In this document: one piece after another, positions 9,893 through 21,206 of the stretch
Numbering within the stretch: the stretch's first letter is position 1
Layout of the letters: the number at the start of each line of letters is the position of its first letter
Assembly (NCBI GenBank): GCA_032718475.1
Contig: JAUCBJ010008156.1
Location: forward strand, 1-64,000
Reading direction: 5' to 3'
Length of the DNA stretch: 64,000 nt
Source: Nemertoderma westbladi
Lineage: Eukaryota > Xenacoelomorpha > Nemertodermatida > Nemertodermatidae
Position numbers and translations under genes: made by a program
The notes under the pieces: model-generated
Databases searched by the model: none
The model's input: the letters and a program-made list of their open reading frames with translations, nothing else
Told to the model about the DNA's origin: nothing

Positions 9893-11048
9893 ACCCCATG
9901 AAGTACGAGTGGTGTTTGACGGCTCCGCCCTCTATATGGGCCAATCCCTTAATTCCGAATTGTTACCCAGACCCAACTTACTCCAATCCTTGTTGGGAAT
10001 ACTCTTAAGATTAAGACAATATTCAATTGCTTTCGCCTCAGATATAGAAGGCATGTTCTTACAAGTCAAGGCGCTGGATAGGGATCGAGATAGCCTACGA
10101 TTTCTGTGGTGGCCTGAAGGAGACCTCAACCAGAAACCGGTGGAGTACTGGATGACCATCCAGGCTTTTGGGATAATCTCAAGCCCTTCAAATGCCTGTT
10201 CAGTGGTGCGCACCACTGCGGATGACAACCGAGAAGCCTTCTCTAAAGAGGTGATTGACAACATCAAGCGGGATATATACATGGACGATAATCTAAAGTC
10301 CCTTCCATCAGTCGAAGAAGCCATTGACGTCGCTAAAGGAACGGTAGAGTGCTTAAAAAGTGGTGGATTTCGATTAACTAAATTCACCAGCAACTCCCGT
10401 GAGTTTCTGGAGTCGATCCCGGTAGAAGATCGAGGAGCGAAAGACCTAGATCTAATAAAAGATGATCTCCCAGAAACTAAGACCCTTGGTTTGAAATGGG
10501 ACACAGAAAGAGATATCCTGTTTTTTCAACTAAAACAGCGAGATAATCCAGTTCGGACTAAACGGATTTGTTTAAGTATCCTGAGCACTTATTTCGATCC
10601 ATTGGGATTTATTAGCCCAGTTATATTGATTGCTCGGAGTTTAGTACAACAAATGTGGCTTGAAAACCACTCATGGGACGATCCACTTAAGGGAGAATTA
10701 TTAAAGAAGTGGATGAAATGGGAAGATTCTCTACCAGCCATCGAGAACTTTATAATTTCCCGTTCATATTTTGGTCATGTTCTCCCTACGTATTCCTATC
10801 AACTCCATGTGTTTGGAGACGCCAGCGATATGGGAATAGGTATAGTAGCCTACCTAAGGGTGGAAACTCCGGACGGAATCAAAGTCGCCTTGGTTACCTC
10901 TAAGGCACTGATAAACAACAAGTTGAAAGTTCCTCGAGCGGAGTTAAAGGCGGCTCTATACGCTACAGCCATCGGCCGGAATGTAACAGAACAGATCGAC
11001 TATCCACTGGAGAAAACTGTCATTGGACCGACGCTTTACTCGTGTTAG
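9893..11048 (+). CDS. BEL/Pao reverse transcriptase and start of RNase H (frame-shifted part)
   Basis: Homology resumes at about 9885 in frame 3, without a start codon of its own, at a VVFDGSALY block. It carries the RT palm: FASDIEGMFLQV (first catalytic Asp), then YMDD at 10278-10289, then the connection region and a Pao-type RNase H start (FGDASD, about 10815). A second frame change near 11020 ends it at TAG 11046-11048 while the homology continues as WTD in the next frame. This is a broken segment of one pol polyprotein. Confidence 0.88.
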
Positions 11049-11569
11049 AGTATATAACCAATGAAGTCTGTCAGTTCAGCGTCTTCGTTACCAACAGAGT
11101 AGCCATTATACTCAGTCGCACAACGATGGATCAATGGAGACATTGCCCCGGAACGATTAATCCAGCAGACATCGCCTCCAGGGGAGCAACTCCACAAGAA
11201 CTGGTAGATACTCCCGACTGGTTAGGTGGACCCGACTTCCTCTACCAAGAAGAAGAAGAATGGCCTCCTCATCTTACTACAGCAGAGATTAGACAGGCCA
11301 AGGGAGCGGAGAAAGTCAAACCTAAAACTCGGGCGAGTAAATCGAAGTTATTCAAACCCATGGTAGATCTGTCTGTACTACATACTTCCGGAGACGACGC
11401 TTTGGATCAGAAACCCACAGCCACAAATAAACTTGTTGTGGAAATCCGTGAGAAGGATTGGAAATCTGGAACACCAGACGTCTCTCGCAAGGACTCTCAC
11501 CTCTCCTGCAGAGAGCGATACATCACTACAGTTCCTGGAATCGGCTCTGTAAGGCCGTTACATATTTAA
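11021..11569 (+). CDS. BEL/Pao RNase H end and linker (frame-shifted part)
   Basis: It continues the RNase H homology (WTD, then the widely conserved pair QWRHCPGTINPADIASRG and WLGGPDFL at about 11133-11245). The linker that follows leads toward integrase. A further frame change between about 11460 and 11530 moves the homology to the overlapping frame that carries integrase, so the C-terminal residues of this frame are spurious. Confidence 0.85.
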   Translation, partial: HWTDALLVLEYITNEVCQFSVFVTNRVAIILSRTTMDQWRHCPGTINPADIASRGATPQELVDTPDWLGGPDFLYQEEEEWPPHLTTAEIRQAKGAEKVKPKTRASKSKLFKPMVDLSVLHTSGDDALDQKPTATNKLVVEIREKDWKSGTPDVSRKDSHLSCRERYITTVPGIGSVRPLHI

Positions 11570-13152
11570 AAAGATGTTTTCACCATCACTACTCCGGGAC
11601 GAAGACCAATAGTGATACCGCTCCACTGACATCGGTGCAGGTCCATGTTGTTAAAGATCTTCCTAAATATAAGATATCCGACAGGTTTCTGAAGGAGAAG
11701 ATCAGTTATCAGGAGCATGAAGAAACCAACAAGCAGATGCTGAGACTCCTGCAATGCTATGAGGATTCCGATAAGTATTTCCTGTTGTTGCGAAATCCAC
11801 AGATGCGCTTAAGGGATCGTTTCTCTAGCACAATGATAGATGGGTTGATACGTGTTGGAGGAAGATTAACGAATGCTCCATTATCCTTTGACACTAAGTT
11901 TCCCATACTCATTAGAAATCTTGAAATACAAGTCAAGATGATTGTAGACGTTCACAGCAAACTTTATCATGCTGGTAGAGAACGAGTTCTTAGCGAAATT
12001 CGAACTCGCTATTATTTTTATAAACCCCGTAGAGCTCTGAACCAAGTTCTTAGGAACTGCATACCCTGTAGGAAAGCATTCAGTAGGCCTTTAACACAGC
12101 GAGAGGCAGAATTACCTAGGGAACGAGTAAGCTTCTATGAACCACCTTTTACTAATACCGGTGTGGATTTATTTGGCCCTATTGAAGTATATCGTGCCAG
12201 GACTATAGTCAAGAGATGGTGTGTCATCTTTGTTTGTATGACTTGTAGAGCTATCCATCTCGACATGGTGAACGATTTATCTACCAACAGCTTTCTATTA
12301 AGCTTACGACGACAGATCGCTCGCTTTGGCACTAGTAACACGATGAGATCTGATAAGGGAACAAACTTCATTGGTGCCAACAATGAAATCAAAGCTTACG
12401 TCAAAGATTGGAACCAAAGACAGGTGGACGATCAGCTACGAGTAACAGCGTCTAGCTGGACCTTCAACGCCGCCGACGCCCCTTGGTGGGGAGGAAGTTG
12501 GGAGAGATTAATAAGAAGTGTGAAGACAGCATTTCACTTTATAGTGCCTTGCCGCGCGTATCTCACCGACGAACTTTTGCGGAAGTTAATGGAGGAAATT
12601 GCCGCCTATCTCAACGAGAGACCGCTTATGCCAGTCTCATCGAGTCCCGATTCCCTGGAAGCGCTAACACCCGCGCACTTCCTACTGAAGAAACCTGTAG
12701 CCATGCTCCCACAATCGGAAATCACAGACGGAGACGAATACTGCTGGCAAACTTGGCAACTCATGCAGTTGTTATCCCGTCGTTTCGCTAACCATTTTGA
12801 AAAACATTATCTGCCCACGCTACAACTTCGAACTAAGTGGTTTGCGCAGCAAGAAAACGTCAGCGCTGGAGACATGGTTCTTATTGTGGATGTAGATCTT
12901 CCACGTAAGCGGTGGCAGACAGGTCGTATCATCGAGACTCACATCTCGGATGACGGTTTGGTGCGATCGGTAGAACTCGTCGTCATGCGACATAACTTCA
13001 AGAAACCGGGAATTGTCTTCGAGACACAGCAGCTCAATCGCCCAGTTGGTCGCTTATGTTTACTGGAAAGAGACAGAGAACTCTCCGGAAACTATGGAAG
13101 ACAAGATACCACCTCCCTAATCCAACAAACATCTAGGGACTCCCCAACGTAA
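11458..13152 (+). CDS. BEL/Pao integrase and C-terminal DUF5641 domain
   Basis: The true homology starts at about 11527 (YSSWNRLCKAVTYLKRC). An HHCC zinc-binding domain follows (HSKLYHAGRER to CIPCRK), then the catalytic core with the DDE residues in NTGVDLFGP, RSDKGTNFIGA and WWGGSWERL. The last part is a DUF5641-type domain (AGDMVLIVD, RRKRWQ-like, RPVGRLCLLERD). The stop is at 13150-13152. Integrase joins the element's cDNA to the host chromosome in the nucleus. The domain itself looks intact, but its upstream frame is broken. Confidence 0.92.
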   Translation: MEIWNTRRLSQGLSPLLQRAIHHYSSWNRLCKAVTYLKRCFHHHYSGTKTNSDTAPLTSVQVHVVKDLPKYKISDRFLKEKISYQEHEETNKQMLRLLQCYEDSDKYFLLLRNPQMRLRDRFSSTMIDGLIRVGGRLTNAPLSFDTKFPILIRNLEIQVKMIVDVHSKLYHAGRERVLSEIRTRYYFYKPRRALNQVLRNCIPCRKAFSRPLTQREAELPRERVSFYEPPFTNTGVDLFGPIEVYRARTIVKRWCVIFVCMTCRAIHLDMVNDLSTNSFLLSLRRQIARFGTSNTMRSDKGTNFIGANNEIKAYVKDWNQRQVDDQLRVTASSWTFNAADAPWWGGSWERLIRSVKTAFHFIVPCRAYLTDELLRKLMEEIAAYLNERPLMPVSSSPDSLEALTPAHFLLKKPVAMLPQSEITDGDEYCWQTWQLMQLLSRRFANHFEKHYLPTLQLRTKWFAQQENVSAGDMVLIVDVDLPRKRWQTGRIIETHISDDGLVRSVELVVMRHNFKKPGIVFETQQLNRPVGRLCLLERDRELSGNYGRQDTTSLIQQTSRDSPT

Positions 13153-14787
13153 CAGCGTTTGGAGTGGGTGTGTGACCATATTATTTTATATTCTTATTAT
13201 TTTATATTTATGTATGTATTATTATGTAATTTTATTATAATCGTTTTCTTTAATTTTATTTAGTAGAATGTTATTTTAGCGATTATTTAGTAGAATAGTG
13301 CAATATATATTAGCGTTTATTAGTTAATTACTTATATATTATATATTTAGTGCGACGGCGAGAAATAATTCTTTTTCTCTTTCCTTACTGTCCGTATTAC
13401 ATTACAAATACGTAACTACAGTAAGATGAAATATCCGTACTTATTAAAGTACAATAAAGCTCCTACTATATTTAAGTATTATTGGTAGGCAGAGTATTAG
13501 GAATGCAAAGTTCAGATCCTCGTGTCTCGGCTAAACCAAGCTCTGGGTAGACCTTGGAAACGACTTGCCTCTTCACACTGACATTGCTTCGTGCGATATT
13601 GCTCTCATACCGTATATTAAATAATACATATAGTAGCGTGATGTCCCTTTAACAGAAGCGTACTACGCAAATAAATCTGTTAAACCCTTTGACCATCTGC
13701 AATTCTAGTCGATTAAGATATCGCGGCACCCACCGATATACTTGAAAGACAAAATTCTAGAATCAGTGGTTAACGTCCCCAGACAAGTTCTGGAATAAAC
13801 TGGTGCCCATCCTAAATATTAATTATTAATATTTACAAAATCTGTCGAATTTTGGATCCTTTAAAATTCTAGTCGATTAAGATATCGTAGCACATACCGA
13901 TACTCTTAAAAAGACAAAATTCCTAGAATCAAGGATCCCAGTCCCCAGACACGTTCTGGAATAAAATTGTGTCTATTTAACATTAAATAATAAAATTTAC
14001 GGGAATAAATTTAAATTCATATATTTCAATGAATTTAATAAATTGTCATTTTATACAATTTATAACATTCCCAAAATTCCATTAATTAATAGATCATGGG
14101 AGCAGAGATTCACTCTATTAAGTGTATTTGTGTGCGAGAATCTCCAATATATAGTCAATAGCCGATAAAATTCATAAAATCATGTATAGAGAGGATATTG
14201 ACAATTAAAGAATTACTATTAAATAGCATCCCAGATCTGTATGCATGGGAATTACCCTAATTCTACCGCTAGCTTTCCATAGTGTCACCATAGCAACAAC
14301 AACGCTAGAATTAGAAGCGAGTTAACAGAACAATAAAAAGCTTGCTCATTGAATAACATACGGAATAAATAGCACACCGCTAGTATCCAAGGATACATAA
14401 TAATAACGTGACATTCTGGAAGGCACTGACTAACGGACAAATGACCCGAATGTGTGATAGAATGTGTACCATTTGTGACAGTTACATGGAATTTGTGCGT
14501 TTGTAGGTGAATGTTACTACTAAGGTGTGTTTACAGTAGCGAGTCGCAATTGTGAAAATAACCCTAACTCTCCAGTAAGAACCTGAAGTATATCTAAGCC
14601 TTTGGGACGGACGGTGGAGTGACTCGTGCTGGTTGTTATAGTCGTTGTGCAGCTATGACGTTGGCGATAGGCACATCGGCGAAAGTACACCAGCGCTGAG
14701 GATCTCGCACTGTCCGGGGGCAGAGAGGGGTAGGCAGCGACGCCCGCTCGCCTAAATATAAACTCATTATAATATGGATAAACTTAT
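13153..14787 (+). other. Conserved non-coding spacer between pol and the third ORF
   Basis: No reading frame is convincing in these 1.6 kb. The same sequence recurs in reverse orientation at about 30030-31626 in the third family copy, so it belongs to the element. It contains an internal duplication of about 164 bp (AATTCTAGTCGATTAAGATATC at 13701 and 13865) that the other copy also has. Each unit carries a CCCAGACA-GTTCTGG hairpin-like block. A splice acceptor or promoter for the downstream ORF may lie here; none is obvious. Confidence 0.75.
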
Positions 14788-16320
14788 ATGGCAGATGTGA
14801 TTGAGTTGATAGAAGATGATCTTGGTATCAGGGAGCGATATACTCTACCTTTACAAGCGTTTGTTGATAGCTTGATACGCGGCGACGCTGGTCCAACTAC
14901 TACGGAGGACGATGGTCGTTATATCTAACCGCCAATGTCCCGGGAGCAACTTGCGCGTGGGTTGGACTGTAGAAAATTCACCGCTCGCTATACGCATCGT
15001 AATGGTACGTATATGGACTTCTTAACTACTGGTCATCCTATCGACCTACACGATACGAACGATATAGACACCAAAAGGGAAATGGTTTTATTTAAATATC
15101 ATACCCAGTGGAAGCGGAACGATAAACTGAGACTCGAACACGAAAATTCTATTCGAAACCGACTCGAAAGTGCAGATGTTGAAGAGCCGGATAAACGCAG
15201 CGACTTCACCAAATACCTGGAATTCTTGAGAGGAACCTATCTCGATATTACCAGTCAACAGAATCTAGAAACTCGATATCCTCAAGGTATGCATCATGAC
15301 CGCATGGTAGAACTCAAACGGCTCTATTCTACTATGATGTATCTTACCGCCGATCGACCGCTACCTGTTGTACCGGATAGCTTCGAACGGATGGAGGAAT
15401 ATTGTAAGCTGGAGAAAGATCACTCGCGTCTCCCCTACAAGAAGTGCGTCGTTGGTATTATTGCGATGAATGCCCTAGACCCAACCAACAAACGGAAAGA
15501 CCTAAACATCCGCGGAGACGTTGCACTAAACACGGTTTTACTCGCTATACTGGCGGGAGTTTCGAGCGAAATTTGTTTGACGTATCACCTACGCTCGTTC
15601 GACTCAGACGATCCTTAAATAAACCAATGATCAGAGTTTCGGAATACTCGATCAGACCTCCTCATTCCCTAGTGAGACCTCAGACTCTTGATCCTATTAG
15701 TATGACAGATCCTCTCGAGCTGTACTCACTGTTCACAGATCTAGTGTTACCTGAACAATTAGTCGGTGGCACCCTGGTTGTGGGCTTCCTAGATATTAGC
15801 CCATCATACCTAGCCGGATTGGGACGCGGACATTTAATATCGCCGTTTAACCCTTACCATCGTCCCGGCTTAACACGATATAACCTGTCACCAAAGTGGC
15901 GTAGAGCGTTGTACCAAATGAGTTAGACGCTATTCTACAAAGATCAGAAAAGGAACTTACGCTTGTTCAGATAAACGTAAATTGCACTAGCAAGTCCAAG
16001 TGGTAAACAAAGTAACTTTATCTCAGTTCGATCGGGAAATCCAGAATCTCTAAGAAGTTATCGAACTTGGAAGACCCTATTCTCTGCGAGAGTTTTTGGA
16101 TGAACATATCCAGCTACGAGCGGAGGAAAATCAGCTCGAGGAGAAGCATATCGAAACGGCGGATACCCCGACCATAATCCTACACCTTCTGATGCAATCA
16201 TATTGCACCCTTCACCCAGGATTTATAGCCCTCCTAATAAAGTGGCTCCCCCCAAAGAGAAAAGGACTCTTGCTAGCCTCAAAAAACTGCGTAAACGCCG
16301 TCCACGTAAGAAAGACTAAC
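14788..16320 (+). pseudogene. Third ORF of the BEL/Pao family, copy A (broken)
   Basis: ATG at 14788 opens a frame starting MADVIELIEDDLGIRERYTL. A TAA at 14926 stands where related copies have GAA; the frame then runs on to about 15440, shifts, and reads to 15925. From about 16096 only the part around EENQLEEKH and, out of frame, the basic C-terminus remain, because the middle is deleted compared with copy B. No signal peptide, membrane segment or glycoprotein feature is visible, so it does not look like env. I recognise no family for the N-terminal and middle parts. Position, copy number and conserved 3' sequence show that it belongs to the element. Confidence 0.8.
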
Positions 16321-16389
16321 TGTTTAGAGTATTTTTATATTTTAGAAACTGTGATTTGTTATATTTTATAGACTTAAATCCCATTTTCT

Positions 16390-16397
16390 GGGAGCGG
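16390..16397 (+). promoter_or_regulatory. Polypurine tract (GGGAGCGG) before the 3' LTR
   Basis: The stretch CCATTTTCTGGGAGCGG directly precedes the TG of the LTR. It is identical before the LTRs at 20088 and, on the minus strand, 28493. Position and purine content fit the primer for plus-strand DNA synthesis. Confidence 0.75.
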
Positions 16398-17560
16398 TGT
16401 AAAGGCTTTTGCGTAATTAGCAGGTTATTTTCCCCGTAAAGTACTCTGTAGTTGGTTTAACAGGCATAAAAGGCCGTGTCCTTACTGTACTGTTGTTTTA
16501 GAGGACATAAAAGCCATTTCTTCTGTATGTGTACTTTAGCGGACATGATTAACAATTTTATGACGCAATGCGCCAAATCCTCTGTAAACAGTGTAGCTAC
16601 CATGACGACGGCTAACAGCTGATGCTGTATACGTGGACCTTTTCTTTGTTCTCTGTTCCTTCTTTGTTCGGTCGACCAATCAGAGCGTTTTTTGCCTCTG
16701 TGTTAGAGATTGTATATAGAAACTCGTGGAGTTGAGTCAGTATGTGATTTTGTCCACAGCCTACAACACCGGCTTTGGAACCTCCGTGTTTCAGTCTTTA
16801 GTCCAACATTAGTAGGCTTAATTATAGAACGTATATCCGTTATCATACTAACATACCACACTAACCCACGATCATATCAATTTATACCTTAACATTTTAC
16901 TGCTTTTACTGTCGGTTATTCATTATATTTGTTGATGGAATATTATATTTGGAATACTGATAAATAATCAGACACCCCAATCTTCTTGATATACTAAAGG
17001 TTAGAGAGACCGGTTACATATAACCATTGCGACTTACATTAAGTGGTTTGAAGTGAATCTAATGCTATTTTATAGGCCCTATATGTATTGTCTGTTGTTC
17101 TCCTTATATGTGACTAAAATTAGTGAAGGTCGGCAGATTGGTGTGCAGCATTGTGCAGTATTGTGTATGATCGTGATTGATAACGAAGCATCTCCTAAAG
17201 AATGCGCCATATACGTGAATCTATAGCCATCCCGTTGTGTCTAGTTTAAGTCATAACTCTGTTTATATACTTAAAGCGCCACGTCCTAAAGGAACTGTTA
17301 ATATTTCCCAAAAGTGAATAATATTTGTCAGAGATTATATATATTACGATCAGTCGAATAATACAGTAGGCCTACCCCGCAATACGGTTAGGCTCCCGAA
17401 TCCAGTCTCCCGGGTATATCCAGCGGGTGAATGATCGCGCATAGACTGGCTTCGGCTAATGTAGTGTATCAAATACTTGTCATAGGCTAAAGACTATCTA
17501 TCATCTAAAAGACATCCCAATTTGGCAGGTTAAACTGCTAAAGGTCTGAAAGCGCGAACA
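16398..17560 (+). repeat. 3' LTR of the 15.9-kb BEL/Pao element
   Basis: 1163 bp, TGTAAAGGC to GCGAACA, followed by CCTGG. Reading against the 5' LTR gives about seven substitutions (near 1679, 2276, 2371-2373, 2598, 2727, 2842) and lacks the 19-bp duplication of the 5' copy. Confidence 0.93.
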
Positions 17561-17790
17561 CCTGGAACACATACCGACTGTTCACCGTACTGTTTTAATG
17601 CTGTTTTATATTGTGTTACTTGCTGTTTATATTAATGGATATTATATTTGGATAATACCGATAAATAATCGTAAACCCCTCAATCTTCTTGATTACTGAG
17701 GTAAGCGGAGGAAGGATTTACTGGTAGCAACTCTGTGACTCAAATTATAGTGGTTTTGTGTGAATTAAATGCGACGCCTGCTAGCCTTAT
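17561..17790 (+). mobile_element. Right part of the interrupted older LTR, then deletion junction
   Basis: After the CCTGG duplicate the sequence matches about 20506-20735 of the LTR at 20088 (GACTGTTCACCG, GATAAATAATC, TAGTGGTTTTGTGTGAATTAAATGC). At about 17770-17790 it switches to the sequence that lies just upstream of the third ORF in the intact layout (GCGACGCC, compare 14737). The rest of this LTR, gag-pol and most of the spacer have been lost between. Confidence 0.78.
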
Positions 17791-17829
17791 TATTATTAAC
17801 TATAATATTGATAAACTCATATAGCAGCT

Positions 17830-20009
17830 ATGACTGAGTTGATAGAAGATGATATTGGTATCAGGGAGCGATATACCCTACCACTGCAAGCGTTTGTTGA
17901 TAGTTTGATAAGCGGCGACGCGAGTCAACATACTACGGAAGACAATGGCCGTTATATCGAACCTCCAATGTCAAAGGAACAGCTCAAGCGTGAATTGGAC
18001 TATAGAAAATTCACCGCTCGCTATACGCATCATAATGGTACGTATATGGACTTCTTAACTACTGGTCATCCTATCGATTTACACGACACGGACGATGTAG
18101 ACACCGAAAGGTGGTAAAGGCCTAATTAAATATCATACCCAGCGGAGTCGGAATGATAAACTGAGAATTGAACATGAAAATTCTATTCGAAACTGACTCA
18201 AAAGAGAAGATGTTGAAGAACCAGATAAACATAGTGACTTCAACGAATATTTAGAATTCTTGAGAGAAACTTATCTCAATGTAGCTAGTCAACAAAATCT
18301 AGAAACTCGATATCCTCAAGGTATACATCATAACCCTATGATAGAACTCAAAAGACTCTATTTTACTATGATGTATCTTACCGCCGATCGACTGCTACCT
18401 GTTGTACCGGATAGCTTCGAACAGATGGAGGAATATTGTAAAACTGGAGAGAGATCACCAGCGTTTCCCCTACAAGACGTGCGTCTTTGGTATTACTGCG
18501 ATGAATGCCCTAGACCCAACCAACAAACGGAAAGACATAAACACAGTTTTACTCGCTATACTTACGGGAGTTTCGAGCGAAACTTGTTCGACATATCACC
18601 CACGCTCTCTCGACTCAAACGATCCTTAAACAAACCTATGATCAGAGTTCTGGAATACTCGGTCAGACCTCCTCAATCCCTGGTGAGACCTCAGACTCTT
18701 GATCCTAGTAGTATGACTGATCCTCCTGAACTGTACTCATTGTTCAAAGATCTAGTGTTACCCGAACAATTAGTCGGTGGCACTCCGGTTGTGGGCTCTC
18801 TAGATATTCGCCCATCCTACCTAGCCGGATTGGGACGCGGACATCTAATATCACCATTCAACCTGTATAATCGTCCCGGTTTAACCCCGATACAACCTGT
18901 CACCGAGGTGGAGGAGAGTGTTGTACGAAACGCATTAGACGCTATTTGACAAAAGATCGGAAAAGGAATCTACGATTGTTTAGACAAACGTAAATTGCAA
19001 CAACAAGTCCAAGCGGTAAAAGAATTAGCTTTACCCCAGTTCGATCGGGAAATCCAGAATCTCGAAGAAGATATCGAACTTGGACGAACCTACTCTCTAC
19101 AAGAGTTTTTAGACGAATGCTTCCAACGACAAGCGGAGGAAAATCAGCTCGAGGAGAAGCACATCGAAATGGATGAGAGAGAAGAAGCAGCTTTAGCCCA
19201 ACCAAAGCTCAAATCCTTATGACTGATCTCTATTCCAAAACCATCATTTATCCTTCGATGGTTCCCCATTTCGGAGACAAACTCTTCGCCACGGTACAAC
19301 CCCAACCGGTTGATATCAACTTAAGATCTAGAGATCTTATCGCTGACGCTCCTATGTTACAACGTCCGCCAATCGAGGCCGCTCGTGTCGACGGTATACT
19401 CGTTGAACTTCCCGACAATCGAGCGGATCTTGTCCGTCGTATGGTACACGAGGTCAACCTACGCGCTAGACCTTTACCGAACTCATTTTATGGGATCAAA
19501 GACTACCCTTATTATGTCAATTTAACTCAATATTATATGGTGAAACTGGAAGATCCTACTCACAGTTTAAAGTTTCTACCATTGATAAATCCCGCGGTGA
19601 CTTGTTCATAAACTCGCATCCAGAGCTACAAGAAGTTCATAGACCACCATATGAATATAGAGCCAGAGAACGCGAGTTGGAAAGAACCATCAAACCGAGG
19701 AAATTTCTCACTACTCACGGTCAACCTACCGCTGTCGTACAAACGACCCATCAGGGACCAGTAAGAGCTGCTGTCCTGAAGCGCGCTCTAAAGGTTGTTC
19801 GACCTCGTTCCACTGAGGTTGATATCGATCAACCGGGTACCTCGACCGGCGGATACACCAACCGTAATCCGAAACCTTCCGATGCAATTGTATTGCACCC
19901 CTCACCCAGGAGTTATAGCCCTCCTAGTAAAGTGGCTCGCCCCAAAGAGAAAAGGACTCTTACTAGCCTCAAAAAACTTCGTAAACGCCGTTCACGAAAG
20001 AAGGAATAA
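17830..20009 (+). pseudogene. Third ORF of the BEL/Pao family, copy B (longest, broken)
   Basis: ATG at 17830 (MTELIEDDIGIRERYTL). The homologous protein runs through several frames: 17830-18117, 18260-18949, 18995-19222, 19219-19611, 19602-20009. Visible parts are an acidic N-terminus, a region with WYYCDECPRPN, a proline-rich middle, a charged helix (EENQLEEKHIEMDEREE), a segment with YGIKDYPYYVNLTQYYMV, and a Ser/Pro-rich C-terminus ending in a dense Arg/Lys tail (KKLRKRRSRKKE). Compared with copy C it lacks a Cys-rich stretch at about 19600. Together the copies imply a protein of roughly 900 residues or more; that figure is an inference. The tail suggests RNA or DNA binding. Confidence 0.8.
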
Positions 20010-20087
20010 TAGTTTAGAGTATTTTTGTATTTTAGAAACTGTGATTTTTTATATTTTATAGACTTAAATCCCATTTTCTGGGAGCGG

Positions 20088-21206
20088 TGTAAAAGCTTTT
20101 GCAGACATAACAAGTCATTTTTACGCAATGCGCAGAATACTCTAAAATAGCCCTAAATTTATCCAACTACGCGACGGGAAGGAATTAGAACCAAGATGAC
20201 GAAATCTGTCAGCTGATTCTTTGTGGACGTGGAAGTTCTTTGTTCTGTCTTATTCAGCCAATCAGAGCAATTTTCACTTTATGTCTAACAGAAACCTATG
20301 GAAACTCGCGCAATGCATTACGGTCTTTGTTTACTATTTTCTGAGCATCAGAACCAACTCAGAATTTTCTGTGCTTCTGTGTGGAAGTTTCAGACTTTGG
20401 CCTAGGAACATCAGATGGCCTTGGTTATAAGAACGTAAATCTATTAACATTGAACATTTACTTTACGGTCTTTAACTACCGAACATTTCATAACTGCATA
20501 AGTAACACATACTGACTGTTCACCGCATTATTTTACTTCTGTTTATAGTATTAATTGTTGTTATATTAATGGATATTGATGTTATATTTGGAGAATACCG
20601 ATAAATAATCATAAACCCCTCAATCTTATTGATTACTGAGGTAAGAGGAATAGAGTTTACCGGTAGCAACTGCGACTTAAATTATAGTGGTTTTGTGTGA
20701 ATTAAATGCTATTTCATAATCCCTACGTGTGTCAGTTGCGATCCTCCTTATATATGATCAAATTCAGTGACGGTCGGCAGATTAGTGTGAACTAGTGTAA
20801 AGTAGTGTGAAGTAGTGTCGAAGGTTAATAAAGCATCTCCTAAAGAATGCGCTATTTACGAAACTCTGTGGCCATCTAGTTGTGATTAGTATAAGTCATA
20901 ACTCTGTTTTTATACTTAAAGCGCCACGTCCTAAAGGAACTGTTAATATTTCCCCGAAAGTAAATATAGTTGTCAGAGATTATATAGTAGCGATCAATCG
21001 AATAATACAGTAGGTCTACACTGCAATAACTCCCAAGGAATCCGAATCCAGTCTCCCACACCGTGGGTCATACGCCGCGCACGGACTGGCTTCGGCTGAT
21101 GTAACTTCAGTACACTAGGTAATTGGTAAAGGCTAAAGTCGATTTATAAACAAGAGGACAACTAAAATTGGCAGGTTAAACTGCTAAAGGTCTAAAAGCG
21201 CGAACA
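20088..21206 (+). repeat. 3' LTR of the older BEL/Pao copy
   Basis: TGTAAAAGC to GCGCGAACA, 1119 bp, directly after the conserved CCATTTTCTGGGAGCGG tract. It is diverged from the 1668 LTR but shares the initiator block, the AGCGCCACGTCCTAAAGGAAC block and the 3' end GGCAGGTTAAACTGCTAAAGG. The flank after it (AATAA) does not duplicate the flank before 1264 (AGTAC), so I see no target-site duplication for the older element. Confidence 0.88.

Larger units (their letters stand above)
1668..17560 (+). mobile_element. 15.9-kb BEL/Pao LTR retrotransposon with an extra third ORF
   Basis: Two LTRs (1668-2849, 16398-17560) begin TG and end CA. They are flanked by a 5-bp duplication CCTGG at 1663-1667 and 17561-17565, the duplication length usual for BEL/Pao. 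Order: LTR, 2.2-kb leader, gag-protease-RT-RNase H-integrase, 1.6-kb spacer, a third ORF, a purine tract, LTR. The LTRs differ by about seven substitutions plus one 19-bp duplication, about 0.6 percent, so insertion was recent. Even so, gag-pol carries at least three frame breaks and the third ORF is damaged. The element is large for its superfamily because of the long LTRs, leader, spacer and third ORF. Confidence 0.93.

Noticed and set aside
14788-16320. Envelope glycoprotein gene, making the element an endogenous retrovirus-like agent
   Set aside because: Only the position fits. I see no signal peptide, furin-type site followed by a fusion peptide, or membrane anchor in any of the three copies; zinc knuckle and basic tail argue against it.
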